Shown here: positions 23,254 to 36,835 of the stretch, piece after piece
How the letters are laid out: the number at the start of each line of letters is the position of its first letter
Numbering within the stretch: the first letter of the stretch is position 1
NCBI RefSeq assembly: GCF_026212465.1
Contig: NC_080062.1
Location: 4,862,865 to 4,926,864, forward strand
Length of the DNA: 64,000 bases
Direction: 5' to 3'
Source: Amaranthus tricolor
Taxonomy: Eukaryota > Streptophyta > Magnoliopsida > Caryophyllales > Amaranthaceae
Notes under the pieces: model-generated
The model's input: only the letters and a program-made list of their open reading frames with translations
The model's database searches: none
What the model was told of the DNA's origin: nothing
Position numbers and translations under genes: made by a program

Positions 23254-24665
23254 ATGATTTCCATGGCACAAATGGAACAAATGTTCCAACTTTTTCAAAA
23301 TATGACCCAAAAACTTGAACAACCAATCCAAATTGAAAAATTAAACTACCAAAATAACACCACGTAGTGTACACAAATGAAAACAAAAATCGGTGATCGG
23401 GGGAGGCAAAACCATATCACCGCCATCTCTCCATCCACCACAAATCCACAATGGATCCAGAATGATTGTATAGTGATCTCATGGATCATCAACAATATCG
23501 ACCGAGACCTTGTAGAATATTTTCTTAACTACACTACCTCCACTCGAGATTTATGGACAAGAATCCACTTTATTCTCGGACCAATTCCGCTACCTCTCGT
23601 TGATGAGACCATTCAGCGTGAGGTCGCGAGGGGGAGAAGTATGGTAGAAAAGTTATCATCGGGATTTAATCCCTTAGAAAATCAAAAACCAAAAAAACAT
23701 TGTGTAGAATGATGCATATTGAAATCAAAAGTCGAGGAATGCTCGACCACCTTACAATAAGTCCTCCATCTAATACAGATTCATCCTATCAATAATGGAA
23801 TCAAAGAAATTCTTAGATTGTGGCAAATATCGATAAGGGAATTGTCAATCAATTTCTTGACTACCCTACTGCTCGGCACTTGTGGAAAGGGATCGAAAAC
23901 CTGTTAAGCCATGGCCGCGATGAACTTCAAATATTTGATTTGAGTTCAAGGGCTGCCTCTCTAAAACAAAATGATGATTCCATTGAAGCCTTTTATAGCA
24001 AACTACAAGATATTTGGAAAGAGATTGATCGTCGGATGTCTAACCCATTGAAACAATTGAAGGACATCATGATTTTCAATACTTTTATTCAAACTCAAAG
24101 GTTGTTTCAATTTTTAGCCGGAGTTAACGCTTCTCTTGACAAAGAGCGTTGAGACCTCCTTAATCAAGACCCATTACCAACCCTTGACAAGGCTTATGCA
24201 AATATTCGCCGAGAAATTGCTAGGCGCGGTATTATGACCGGCGCATCATCATCGGGAACAAGTCCCTCAGAAATAGAGAGTGGGCTCATAGCCAAACACC
24301 GGTCAGATTTCACTTCATTCCGGCAAGAGACTGTAGACAAATCTCAACTCACATGTGACCACTGTGGTGGTTATCGGCACACCAAGAAAGGATGCTTTAA
24401 ACTAATTGGCTACCCGTATTGATTGGAGGAATCAAAGCAACAAAAGGCCGCCGCCAAGGCACCGATTACCCAGACCGGCGGCAAGGCACAAGTCGTCACA
24501 ACACTCCCACAACCCATGACAACAGTACAACCAGAGGAAGCACATGATGAAAAGGGGCAAGGTATGTCATCTTGGGCTTTTTTGGATGTCTCACAGCAAA
24601 CTTCGAAACCACCACAAATAGCCCCATTACCCACCGAAACCTCTCCCATAAAAACCAAAATCTGA
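23254..24665 (+). pseudogene. Copia gag remnant with duplicated N-terminal region
   Basis: Reading starts ATGATTTCCATGGC. It is stopped at NNTT*CTQMK (about 23367) where Copia gags have a Trp, continues through NHITAISPSTTNPQW...NYTTSTRDLW, then begins a second, similar module (DHLTISPPS...FLDYPTARHLWKGIE, from about 23740) with stops before the open stretch 23820-24152. A later frame carries a CX2CX4HX4C zinc knuckle (CDHCGGYRHTKKGC) at about 24352-24393, followed by a Pro/Gln-rich tail. Protease, integrase and reverse transcriptase are absent. Two successive gag N-terminal modules suggest recombination between related copies or a duplication. Confidence 0.75.
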
Positions 24666-26767
24666 CATCATGAAATTCAAAACCAACAACATCAACATAC
24701 CAACTCCGAAAATCCAGACAATGGCCAACAAAATCACAAATCCCCAAAACCAAGTCCGATAAACATATACCAAAACTTACCCAAAGAATTGCATCATCAA
24801 ACATAAAAAATCAGAATCCACAAATTGTGAAGCAAACATCACAAACCATCACCAAAAACGACACACAAAACCCACAAGAAAAAAACACACAAACACTACC
24901 TAAATTAGATAACTTAGGCCTGTGGGTAAACAAAGTTTTTCCCGAATAATTTTTGTTGGTCTAAAATTGGATGTGGTAGGGACTAGGCAGCCATCCTGTA
25001 CCTCGTAACTACGAAGGAGAAAGAAATAAAAAAAATAATACATATAAATAGAAGTAATTTGTTCAATTGTTCCCCACATTACATTCAATTTCTGAGGATT
25101 TTTGCTTTGCTCGCTAGGTTCAAAAATAACAATTTATGCTTGACAAATATCTTAAAACCATGACTTGCCCGCCATTTTCTTATAGAAATATTATTAGTTT
25201 TTAAAAATAATTTTTTTAAATTTGTGATCAAGTACATGTTTATATCATAAAAATTTACAAATAGTTATATTTTTCAATTTTTAGACAAAAGCCTTTTATT
25301 TTTCAAAATTTCCAAAAGTTAAAAATACATGGTGGAGTCGAATTTCAAATAAGAGAATGATAAAAAAATTAAAGAGACAATTCAAAATAAAAATTACAAA
25401 ATGCAAATTTAAGAGGAACAAAAAGGCCTAGTTTATATATGTGAATAGTATAAAGTTGAGAAGATATGCATGCATGAGATAGAATATAAATGTATGGAGT
25501 ATATTGCTATGAACTAACCAATTGGATTAAACAGTAAAAAAGAAATAAAATAATAAAAAAGACAATCTGAAAATGATATTACTCCTATAATATTGAAGAT
25601 TAAAAAATGATTACACCCCTAAAAATAAAAATAAAAAAAAATAAATCAAGTAATTAGAGAAGCTTAAAGATCTACCAAAAGAATATTAAACCCACCCACA
25701 AATTGCTTACAATTTTCTAGATGATTAGGACCTTTCCACTTCCCCCTATTTATAACAATAAAGCCACTAAAAACTATAAAATATTCAATTCCGAAATAAT
25801 CGGCTAATGCACACGTACCGCACATATAAGTATGTACAATATATAACCAAAACATCTACAACACATAGTAAAAATACCTATAGCACATAATAAAAACATC
25901 ACGGCAAATAACCTAAACACCAACATCGCATAACCTAAACCCTTAGAGCAAGTAACTTAAACACCTACTACAACAAATACTTACTTGACAACTTCAGCAT
26001 GTTTAGAACACATATTTGACATACTATGAATCCTTACTTGAGCTATCTTAAAATTCTACCAAATAAGAGTGCAATTACATTATATTTTCTGTTTTTATAC
26101 TTTTTCAAAAATTTAATGGGCCGCCCTAATTAAGTATGTCTCTTTAAAAAGTGGTCGCACACAACAATTTTTAATGTTAAATATTTAGACTAAACACAAT
26201 TCGACATGAAAAAATATTCGACACGATAGGATATGGTCCGCTCTAATCCTATGCATGAGGCAGGCTTATTTAATCGTGTCGCGGTAAGACAGATCTACAT
26301 AGAGAGTTTAAAATCAAAAATTGGAAAAATTTATGTAAGCTTTGAATGTAATCTTGGGCTTTTTTATTATGTTTGGTAGGCTTTCAAATTAACATCCAAG
26401 TACCTTACCGGCCCGTTTGCAACAATATAGCAAAGTAACGATAAAATTTTATGATTAAATATAATATAAAGTAATTCTTAGACTTTTTATCAAAAAAAAA
26501 AGTAATTCTTAGTCTAGTTTCTCAGGGTATGACATTAAATGCATGAAAACAATCCAAATTTAATACACACTAGGCATCTTCCCAAGAATTATTTAGAATC
26601 ATTCAAAACTCAATAAGATAAGACAATATCTAGTTCAAGATGTTTTAAGTTATGATCATTGTGCAGAATCAACTCTTATTTCAATTGGAGTGTATATATC
26701 ACTTTTTGCAGGACCTCAAGGAATAAATAGAGTAGGCAATCTAGGCCAAGGCAGGATGACAAACACT
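24666..26767. other. AT-rich intergenic DNA
   Basis: 24666-24905 is a CA-rich stretch that may be degraded Copia sequence; no pol gene or 3' LTR is seen. The rest holds no recognisable gene. Confidence 0.5.
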
Positions 26768-26883
26768 AGTTTTAGCGAAAAATTGAAATCAAAAAGTGAA
26801 AAAATAAAAAAAAGAAGCAAATAATCTAAGTTTCAAACTTATTCCAAAAGTAAGCGTGAAAATCCTAAACTCTTAGGTTTGGA

Positions 26884-26912
26884 GCTGTTCGCAGTTACTA
26901 ACTACGAACAGA
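26884..26912. repeat. Subterminal hairpin, left end of MULE 2
   Basis: CTGTTCGCAGTT and AACTACGAACAG form a nearly perfect palindrome around a 3-base loop. A partner palindrome is at 32539-32569. Confidence 0.8.
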
Positions 26913-27090
26913 CTTGCTGCACAAAAACACGCATCAGTTTCTTTTTTCCCATTTTTTCCCATTTCTCAAAACCCTACCTTCACACTCAACATTCTCCCTC
27001 TAAAATCATTGATTCAATCCATCAATTCTTGCATTTCTCTTTCAATTTGACACTTCAAAATTAGTGTGGGATACTCTAGCTTGTTCAAAG

Positions 27091-27522
27091 GTAAACTTAT
27101 TTGTATTTTTTTGGTGTATATGTAGATTTTTAGGGTTATAATCAAATTTGCTTATTATATCAAATGTAGGTTACTAGTTGTTAAATCAAGAATCTTCTTA
27201 ATTATCCATAAGTATTGAAGGTAATTTTTAATTGTTTTTATAGCTTTATGTTGTTTTTTGAAGTAATGTTGTTGAATTAGTTGAATTCAATGTTGATAAT
27301 ATTATTAGAAATATTGATGTTGATGTTGGTATTAGAAATATTATTTATGAACTTATGAATTGATTTATTATTTGGATTTTATGTGTATTATATATGTATG
27401 AACTTAGTTACATTATGGATTTTAATAGTTTTTAGAACAAAAAAATTATAATCAAATGAATATAATGTACTTGTATGGGCATGAAGTTGATGATGATATT
27501 AATTTTCTTTATATTAATATAG
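27091..27522 (+). other. Predicted 5'UTR intron of the MULE 2 gene
   Basis: Donor CAAAG|GTAAAC at 27090/27091 and acceptor ATATAG at 27522, 432 nt long, ending 3 nt before the ATG at 27526. Position and length match the intron inferred for MULE 1. Confidence 0.55.
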
Positions 27523-27525
27523 AAA

Positions 27526-30500
27526 ATGGCATCATTTCGTGTGACTATAGTATGTTTTTGGAATGGTTGTATTCGAGAAAGTAGTGGCAAAGTTCATTAT
27601 GTTGGGGAAAGACGTAAGTTGTTTGCTTGCAATTCGAACATGGATTTGAACCACTTTAAACGTTTTATATGTTCTAAGATTGGATTGGACCCTACTAGAA
27701 GTACCGTAAATATAAGCTTTAAATATGACGTAAGATTGGATGATGAGGCTATAGATGCTATGTGGGAGCATTCAAAGTCCATCCAAAAATCCCTCTTTGG
27801 AGTTATACGTAGAAGAAGTACCATTAGGGAATGTAGTTGCTTCTAATCCTACTCCTACCCCTATGCCTATATTAACTCAGAAAACTGTAAATCCCGCCGT
27901 TTCTTTCGCATCTTGTGTTTTTTCTCAACCCCCTGTGAATCAAGTTCCAATTGATCCAATGGTTAACTTAGGAGAAACTGCTGAGATGGGACCTTGGGAT
28001 GATGGAAATAAGAGTAATGAGCTCATTGACGATCCTTCTGAGGACGATGTGCATGTCGATGAGGATGCGCTAGCAAATGACATGACCCTAGGCAACATTC
28101 CTATAATCATTCCTCCTAAACGTTATGCCCTCTGTCCACCTTTAAACGAATATGAGGAGGACAACTCATGGAGGACTTAGGCTTGTGATACCACATACAT
28201 TGAAGACGAAGAGTTTGAGAAGGGTATGATGTTTGATAGCAAAGAAGCGTTGTTGAAAGCTATCAGAGTGTATCATATTCGCAGAAATGTGGAGTACAAA
28301 ACGGAGACCTCGAACCAAACTTTCCTTACCTTGATGTGCAAGCGGGGTTATTCGTCGAGACTTAGGGCTACGTTTGATTCTTATTTATCTTCATGGCGTA
28401 TTGTTACATATAAGGGTAAGCATGGTTCTTGTGTATTGGGTAGTGACACTGTTTCGGCTGGACACATTCACCTGACATCTTCTGTTATTAACAATGTCAT
28501 TAGAAATTGTGTTGCTAAAGACCCATCCATTAAGGAATCTGTCATACGGAAGATGGTTAAAGATCGTTTTGGTGTGGATGTGAATAATAAGCGAGCGTGG
28601 TGTGCAAAACAACATGCCTTATTGTCCATTTACGGGACCTGGGAAGGTTCTTACTCACTCCTTCCACGCTTTTTAGAAGCTTTGCAACATTCCAACCCGG
28701 GGTTAGTACTTGAGTGGTATTTTAAGGAGGACATTGACACGGGTGTATATGTGAGACCTAATATTAGGACCTTCCAACGTGTCTTTTGGGCCTTTAAACC
28801 TTGCATTGAAGGCTTCAATTATTGTAATCCTCTTATCGCCATTGACGGCACACACTTGTATGGTAAATATCGTCATACCTTATTAACTGCTATTGCCTAA
28901 GATGGTGATAAGGGAATCTTTCCATTACCTTTGCCTTGGTAGAGAAGGATAATATAAGTGCATGGTCGTGGTTCATGGCTTGTATTCGTAAGCATGTCAC
29001 ATAGAGGATAGGTTTATGCAGTATTTCTGATAAACACGCTAGTATTTTAGCAACCATGAAAGAGCCGGAGTGACAACCACTTAATGCTTATCATAAGTTT
29101 TGCTTACGCCATTTGCTTAGCAACTTCAATCATGCTATGGGTAATATTCAGTTAAAGAAGTTGTTTGGTAAAACAACTGAGCCAAGACAACAAGTTAAGG
29201 TAATGAATGGTTTAAAAGCAATTGCGACTGCAAAACGAGAGGCAATTTTCTGGATTGATGACATGGGTGATATGTCTAAGTGGTCGTTGTGTCATGATGG
29301 AGGTCATAGGTATGGCGTTACTAACACGAACTTAGCTGAAGTTTTCAACTATGGGATGAAGGGTGTATGTTTCTTACCTTTGACAACACTTGTTGAATTC
29401 ACCTTCTATCAGGTAAACAACTACTTTGTTCAAAGACGTGAACGTGCTAGCGCATGGTTACTTGAAGGACACAGGTACACAGCGCATGCCACTAGGATTA
29501 TCAATAGAAATATTGAGAAGACAAATTTCCAAGTCAATATTCATAGGTGTTCGATGTAGAAACGCTAGGCACCAGGCATCCAGATTTCGTTCCATGGGTG
29601 ATCGATGATAGGATCATCCCGTACTTAGAGCTAACGAGGTTATACAACTTTCACCTCGTTGCATACGGCAGAGTTGACCGTGCCATTATTATAGCACTGG
29701 TCGAGAGATGGCGTCAGGAGACGCATACATTTTATCTCCCTCTAGGTGAGGCTACCATCACATTTCTTGATGTAGCCTTACTAACGGCTTCCCATCGAGG
29801 GACGTGCCGTGTGTATAGCCGGACGCCAGCTATCAGGCTGGCGTGACATAGTGCATCGCATATTGGGAGAGCGCCCTCCACCGGAAGTGATTAGGGGGAG
29901 CGGTTTGCACTGCACGTGGTTAGTTCAGACCTTCTCGCATCTCCCCAAAGATGCTGATGAAGGCACCATTGCGAAGTACGCCAAGGCGTACCTCTTATAC
30001 TTGATAGGAGCTGTGTTGTTTGCCGATAAAATAAATAACCAAATACAGCTCCTTTACTTAACTTTACTTGACGACCCATGGGAGCGCATCGCCGAGTATA
30101 GTTGGGGCTCCGCAGCCCTTGGATACCTGTATAGAAGGCTATGTGGTGCTGCCCATAAGAACAACAAGGAGATTGCGAGGCTAATAGTCATATTACAGGT
30201 AATAAAAAAAACATTTTACTCTAATCCGTTGTAGTTGAATTACATACTAATTACATTTCAAATGTTCAGTTGTCGGCGTGGGAGCATATTCTTATCGGCC
30301 AACCTTACATAACCGTTGGTCGTGGTGATACTGCTCCTCCACCACAACCCCCACCAGATGTCGCGTACGGTTCAAGGTGGAATTTTGCACGTCGGACGCG
30401 CAAGCACACCGACACTGGTCTCGGATTCTACCGAGACCAGTTAGACCTGGTACGACCCAACCAAGTAAACATTTCATTACTCATTAACATTAGCAGAATT

Positions 30501-31330
30501 TAATTAACATATCACTTACATTTTCATAACATGTATTTTTGTTTTTGTGGGACCCATACCCTGCAGAAGCCTACGCAGCTGTACCCGAGCACTCGGGGAT
30601 TCGTACAGGGCATTTCACCGCCTTGTGACACTAAACCCCAGCTGCACCAGATTTCGCGCAAAAATCAGGGTACGGCAAACTGGATGGACATCAACTGGCG
30701 TCACATCGCTCGTTGGGATGGTAGACTGGAGCTGCTGGCACAAGGTGCGCCGATCGATGTTCATGGCGCACCTACTACACCAGACTACATGCCGAGGTTC
30801 CTCTTCATCACGCGCCGATGGATGACACCACGTGCCATCTTCGCAGCAGCACATTACGCACCTGCTGCGCCTACGATGATTCAATTTGTAAGTCTTCATT
30901 TGCATTTATATGATTAAGTTTCCGATTAAATAATAAAATGTTACATTAATTAAATATTAATTGCAGGCACAAGGTGCGGCAGCAGTGATGCGGTACAGCC
31001 ACGAGGAGCCGGTGAGGAAGATTACACATGGCATACTCGTCGGCTCGCAATTTATACACTTCATACCGGAAGTCGCTGCAGAGTCCTCACCGACTACCGC
31101 CCATACGCACGTCTCATCTCCTGCTTATGACTATCATTTGGAGGAGATGGACCATCCATACCCCGTTGACGTTGCGGGGACCTCGCAGGCTGGGCCATCA
31201 CAGCCATCACAATACCAGTCCCTCCACTGCCAGAGTGACACCCGAATGCCTCTTACTATCGTAGGAGGAGTAGGAGACCAACTCAGTTGGATAGGGTACA
31301 TGAGGGTCGCGTTAACGTTTAACGTTTGTG
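27526..31330 (+). pseudogene. MULE transposase fused to plant mobile domain, multiply broken
   Basis: From ATG at 27526 comes a PB1-like N-terminus, then a frameshift near 27790, an acidic linker, a stop at 28178-28180, and a MuDR DNA-binding domain. The catalytic core begins IDGTHLYGKYR (about 28840), is stopped by TAA at 28898, and continues with further stops (near 29003 and 29070) through SDKHASI, CLRHLL and NLAEVFN to about 29540. The zinc-SWIM finger usual in MULE transposases is not seen; from 29547 a plant mobile domain follows (LETGTRHPD-like, PWVIDDRIIPYLELTRLYNF), with introns at 30199-30269, 30465 to about 30568, and 30888-30966. The PMD C-terminal half has an internal deletion around 30615 and a third-exon acceptor that no longer ends in AG. 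Domain order mirrors the first PMD element. Confidence 0.8.
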
Positions 31331-31346
31331 TATTTGGATCGACTAT

Positions 31347-32311
<965 letters not shown>

Positions 32312-32538
32312 TATATATATATATTTAGTTGTATATTTCAAACATTTGTATATATTTTGTTGTATATATATGTTTAATTACTTTATCATAGCTTCAAAGC
32401 TTTCACTTACGAATGATTGGAGTTTTGGCGATGAATCATGCCGCATGAAATTTACATTGACTTGTAATTACTTATTCTAATGTCTTTAGTGCAAGTACAA
32501 CAAATAACAACTCAAAAATTAGGAAAAAAAAATTACAT

Positions 32539-32569
32539 AGCTGTTCGCATTTATTAACTGCGAACAGCT
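32539..32569. repeat. Subterminal hairpin, right end of MULE 2
   Basis: AGCTGTTCGCA and TGCGAACAGCT form a palindrome around an AT-rich loop; counterpart of 26884-26912. Confidence 0.8.
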
Positions 32570-32800
32570 TCAAACCTCTGATTTGAGATTTTCACGCTTA
32601 CTTTTAGAACAATTTTAAAACTCAAATTATTTGATTCATTTTTATTAATTTTTCGCTTATTGATTTCAAATTTTCAGTTTTAGCAAACTATGGAACAAAT
32701 GCTCTACCATATAAGCCCATAAACGTAAACTTGCAAATTTTAAATAAGCCCATGTACCTTTTGCTTTTTTTTTTTTTTTTAATGATATTCTCTTCACAAA

Positions 32801-32936
32801 GTGTTATATGAGACGATTTTATCGAGGAACGCGTCTCATATATGGGTTAAAGAGTCCATCCCATATATATTATGAAAATATATGTTCATTATTTAAAGTC
32901 GTCTAATTGAGAAATGATCTCTCACAAGAATAACAC
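32801..32936. mobile_element. Short GTGTTAT-ended MITE candidate
   Basis: Left end GTGTTATATGAGACGATTTT and reversed right end GTGTTATTCTTGTGAGAGAT are related inverted ends with GTCTC/GAGAC motifs. No TSD was found. Confidence 0.4.
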
Positions 32937-33450
32937 TATTTTCTTTGGAGGGGGCACGATGACACGAGTATGTTTTGTCCGCTACCTTTGTTCCCCTTCA
33001 CCCTTAAATTTGACCAAATTTGAATATTTTATTTCCTGATTACTTAGGTTATGTGGATTGTATGGTAAGCATTTTTTATTGGTCTCCCATAATAAAAAGT
33101 CTAACTTAATTATTGATATCTAAAATGGTCAAATACTAAAATATAATTCCACGATAAACTAATTAATGTGACAAGACATATGCGCCATTACAAGAGCATA
33201 ATCCCATATTTTTTTTAATAATAATCAAAGAAACAAGTTGATTAAGATTAGATTAAAAATCAATAAATTAATTAGATAGTTAATCCTAAAATAATTAACC
33301 TTAATCAAAACCATACAAAAGGCGGTTTTATGAAAAATCATACAATATCTTATTATTAATTAATAGCGCCAAAAAATTCGATTTTTTTAATTGATATTTG
33401 AGATTGTTCTTGGCAATCTAAATTTAAAGTAAACCCTAATTAAACAAAGA
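32937..33450. other. Intergenic DNA, 3' flank of the acyltransferase gene
   Basis: AT-rich, no other gene. The end nearest 33450 would include the 3'UTR of the minus-strand BAHD gene. Confidence 0.55.
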
Positions 33451-34779
33451 TTATACTCTTAAGTTGTAATTAGAAGAAAAAGGTTTAGTTAATAAATGTT
33501 GGTATATGTGAACTGCACTTGTGGGGACAGCTAACATCACCCTCACTGCCTCCCTTTGATTATGAACTGGCAATAACAAACAGTACTTATCACTGCATAT
33601 GGGACCCACATGGGCTGGTTTACCAAGCCCAAAGTCAACCCTTTCTAGCCCAAGTCTTGACCATTGTGATAATATTAAAACTCCAACTGAATCAGGAATT
33701 GTTCGATTTTCACTTACTAACTCGATCACTTCTTTTACGTACTTATCATCAACCCGTTCTTTAGCCTTTTTTATTAAATCGGAAGCATAACCTAAACTCT
33801 TCTCGGTTAAGTCTTTAACCGTGGTTTGGGCACACCCAAGCGTAAACCCGTTTCCATAAAACCCAACGGGTAGGCCCGATTTTAAACGGTTTCGAAAATT
33901 AACACTAAAAAGTAGCCTAAGGACTTGGTTTGATGGCATGTTTAATGACTTAGCCCAACACCTCCAAATATGGGCCGAAATAACCTCGAATGACGTGTAA
34001 TACGTCGAGTTACTGAGTCGACTCGTTTGTCGTTTGAGTTGATTAATGTGACACTTGCTAAAAACACTTGAAGTTGGGACTAATGTCTCCCTTGAGAATC
34101 TTGCTATGAACCCACAACAATCCTCAACTCGGTTAAACTCAGGGTGACTCACTGAGTCAACACGGACACTCATCTTACACTGAAACGGGCCTAACAAGTG
34201 GCGATCCCAAACAGGCTTGGGCCCACGGACCGGAACCCCACGAGTTAACTCAGCAAACGAGTTAATAAACTCAGCACTTCCAATCCCATCACAAACACAA
34301 TGATTAAACCCAAACCCAATAGCCACTGCCCCGTCAGCAAGCCACGTCAGCTGAACAACAAGAGGTGGGGCCCCTTTAAGAACGTCATCTACTTGTAACC
34401 ACAATAGTTGCCGCCATTCATCAACATAAAGTGGGGCCCTCTCGAAATCCACCCTGCTATAACCCGAAACAGCTTCAACAAACACTGACCCTTGGGCCCG
34501 ACAAACCACCTGTAAAGGCCCAGACCCATCACCCTTGGATTGGACCCGACCCGCAAGTGGGTAGTACTGTACTAATGCCTTACCTAAAGCAGATTTCACA
34601 CGAGCAACAAACTGTCTACGGTCAAGTCCAAGATAAGGACTGTACACCAGCAGATATTCAATGGTGAAACGAAGAAAGAGTTGGGAATCAAGGGTAGAGA
34701 GAGAAAGAACACAATTTGGTGTGGGGTCCACAGGGGTTATAACTGTAGCTTCTTTCACTTGAACAAAATTACTTCCCAT
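33451..34779 (-). CDS. BAHD-family acyl-CoA-dependent acyltransferase
   Basis: BAHD enzymes transfer an acyl group from an acyl-CoA to an alcohol or amine, usually in the cytosol, building esters and amides of specialised metabolism or surface polymers. The 442-residue frame is complete from ATG at 34779 and intronless; family members are usually 430-460 residues. The catalytic HXXXD motif is HCVCD at residues 160-164, and the structural DFGWG motif appears as DFGLG at 382-386. Other family marks are YYPLAGR (72-78) and the C-terminal half with LLFSVNFRNR (289-298). Overall wording (LSTLDSQLFLRFTIEYLLVY, LKGAPPLVVQLTWLADG) resembles an uncharacterised plant HXXXD-type clade; I cannot name the substrate. 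No signal peptide or membrane segment is seen. It is the only intact host gene here and its neighbours are all transposons. Confidence 0.93.
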   Translation of the reverse strand: MGSNFVQVKEATVITPVDPTPNCVLSLSTLDSQLFLRFTIEYLLVYSPYLGLDRRQFVARVKSALGKALVQYYPLAGRVQSKGDGSGPLQVVCRAQGSVFVEAVSGYSRVDFERAPLYVDEWRQLLWLQVDDVLKGAPPLVVQLTWLADGAVAIGFGFNHCVCDGIGSAEFINSFAELTRGVPVRGPKPVWDRHLLGPFQCKMSVRVDSVSHPEFNRVEDCCGFIARFSRETLVPTSSVFSKCHINQLKRQTSRLSNSTYYTSFEVISAHIWRCWAKSLNMPSNQVLRLLFSVNFRNRLKSGLPVGFYGNGFTLGCAQTTVKDLTEKSLGYASDLIKKAKERVDDKYVKEVIELVSENRTIPDSVGVLILSQWSRLGLERVDFGLGKPAHVGPICSDKYCLLLPVHNQREAVRVMLAVPTSAVHIYQHLLTKPFSSNYNLRV

Positions 34780-34892
34780 TTTTTCTTCTCCAAAACAAAA
34801 AGAAAAAAAATCAATTAATGGTTATATTTGTAGGATTAATTAAATTTAAGGAATAATTTGTTCATATTGTAGAAAGTATGGGAAAAAGTGGA

Positions 34893-34900
34893 AATATATA
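34893..34900 (-). promoter_or_regulatory. Possible TATA box of the BAHD gene
   Basis: On the minus strand TATATATT lies about 115 bp upstream of the ATG, leaving room for a short 5'UTR rich in CT (TTCTCTCTCTAC near 34910-34925 lies just upstream). Predicted from position and sequence only. Confidence 0.4.
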
Positions 34901-35120
34901 AGGATTTGAAAGTAGAGAGAGAAAGTTAAGAATCGAAGGGAGAAGAATGATTGTAGTGGTGAGTTGTGTTGATATTGTATTATGTATAGGTGGGTGGGGG
35001 AGGTGCAAAGAATGCTACTTGTAGAATAGCAACAATCACCATGGTTCTTTTTTTTTTTTAAATAAATTAATTATAATTTTTTTTTTGATCTACTCCCTCT
35101 TTATTTAGGGGTGTTTATTT

Positions 35121-35486
35121 AGGAGTGTTTGGCAATTGGTTGTCTTGTTAGTGGTTGACTTTATACTTGATTTGTTTGACAAACTGAAAATATTGATTGT
35201 TTCTGTTGGTCTTGAAACTTGTTGAAAAAGTTAGTTATTTGTGAAGATGTTTGATAAATATGAGTATCGACTGTTGGTTGTTTATTAGAGAAAAAGTTAG
35301 TCAGCAAGCCAAAAGTCAACCAAAAAACTAGCTGGAGCAGATTTTTCTTTTTGGCTTATAAGCTAACTTTTCAGCTACTTTAAAAGCCATTTACCAAACA
35401 CTTTTTTAGCTGTTTGACCAACCAACAAGCCAAAAGACAAAAGTCAACCAAAAAACTAAGCCAAAAGTCATGAACCAAATACCCAC
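35121..35486. mobile_element. hAT-like MITE with GTGTTTGGC / ACCAAATACC ends
   Basis: Left end AGTGTTTGGCAATTGG and reversed right end GTGGGTATTTGGTTCATG are similar. The inside has two direct copies of CAAAAGTCAACCAAAAAACTA (about 35301 and 35434) and AAAAGCCATTTACCAAACAC. Edges are not fixed by a TSD. Confidence 0.45.
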
Positions 35487-35552
35487 TTCATCTGAATTTG
35501 CTCCATAAATATTTAATGGAAAAGACCGAGAAAAGTATATGAGTGATAATTA

Positions 35553-35799
35553 CTCCCTCCTATTCTCTTTACTTGTCCTATTTGGTTTTGGAACATTTGT
35601 CAATGCACATTTTCAATCTTAAATATCTCTAATTGTACTTGAGTAAAATTTACAAAGAGTTAATATTAATAAAATTTATAATAAGACGAATTAAACAAGA
35701 TCTCACATGACTATGTTGTACCTTATAGATTAAGAACAAATCACATAATAAGAATAATTGATAAATATTGTTAAAAAAATCAAATGGGACAAGAGTGGG
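35553..35799. mobile_element. Stowaway-like MITE (247 bp)
   Basis: Begins CTCCCTCCTATTCTC after TA and ends GGGACAAGAGTGGG before TA. CTCCCTCC ends with a TA duplication are the mark of Tc1/mariner-derived Stowaway elements. It contains the inner motif AACAAGATCTCACATGAC seen in other copies in the window. Confidence 0.65.
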
Positions 35800-36637
35800 T
35801 AGTATGAATATTGATAAAGTAAAAAATAAGTGTGGGTAGTATGAATATGGCAAGACCGTATGAGTCTAGACTAAATCTAATTCAACTATAATTAAAAATT
35901 TGTATTCACTTACTTTTGGACTCTAAGAATTCGGGTGAAATATGGGGCATATATGATCTTAGGGTTCGGGCTTGGGTACTTATTTTTGAGGTCTAGATTC
36001 GATGTGAAGACCCTTATATTAATTTTTAAAAAAATTATACAAAATCTATTATATGTATTTTTTTTGTTTGATTTGAAACTTATTATGATTTGGAAATTGC
36101 GTACTTTGAAACTTTATCAATTTATGTAATTTAAATTTGGTTGTTGTATTTTTACTTTATAAATCGAAAGAGTTGATTAATATTTCATTTTAAGAATTTA
36201 AATGTTAGAAAATTTCATATTTTTTATAGCTCAATTAGTATAAAATATTAGAAAACTTTGTTAATTAAAAATATTTAAATAAATTTATACGAATAAATGA
36301 ATATCGGCAATATTCTTATAGGTTTTAGGAAAAAAGATTTAGACCCAAAACATATAAACCCTAACGTTTGGGTCAAGGTCCAAATATAGTTTTGCGGCAA
36401 ATTTTATAGGACGAATTAAAAAAGAAAATGGGACAAATTTATAAAACAAATATAGTGTTTTTTTTTTATTTTTGTCGGTTTTATTTGTCTCATTAATATT
36501 TAAAGAATTAACCCTACCGCATTTACTTTTTATATTTCTTTCTTAATTGACTTAATTATAAATGATCTCTGACACTTTAACAAACTAAACTCTATTTTTT
36601 AATTTAAAATCATTTTCAATTACTACAAAGTACTATA
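35800..36637. other. AT-rich intergenic DNA
   Basis: No gene or element end recognised up to the hAT target-site duplication at 36638. Confidence 0.5.
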
Positions 36638-36645
36638 TTTGTAGC
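36638..36645. repeat. TSD of the hAT element, left copy
   Basis: TTTGTAGC, repeated exactly at 40122-40129; 8 bp is the hAT standard. Confidence 0.92.
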
Positions 36646-36660
36646 TAGGCATGGCCACGG

Positions 36661-36835
36661 TCCGGGTTGGTCCGGTTCCGTTCCGGTTCCATCCGGTTCC
36701 GGTTCCATTTGGAACCTGTCGCGAACGGTTCCGGTTCCGGTTCCGGTTCCGGGCGGTTCCAAACGGTTCCTTAGCGGTTCATGAGGCGGTTCCGGCGGTT
36801 CCAACTCACGGGACGGGCGGGTCGGACCATCGGTT
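36661..36835. repeat. Left subterminal GGTTCC hexamer repeat of the hAT element
   Basis: Tandem and interspersed GGTTCC and CCGGTT units. They give spurious Gly/Thr/Pro/Arg-rich reading frames on both strands. Such motif arrays in hAT elements often bind the transposase; that is inferred here. Confidence 0.85.

Noticed and set aside
24666..25100. 3' LTR or pol gene of the Copia element
   Set aside because: No sequence resembling the 203-bp 5' LTR and no protease, integrase or reverse transcriptase motif could be found.
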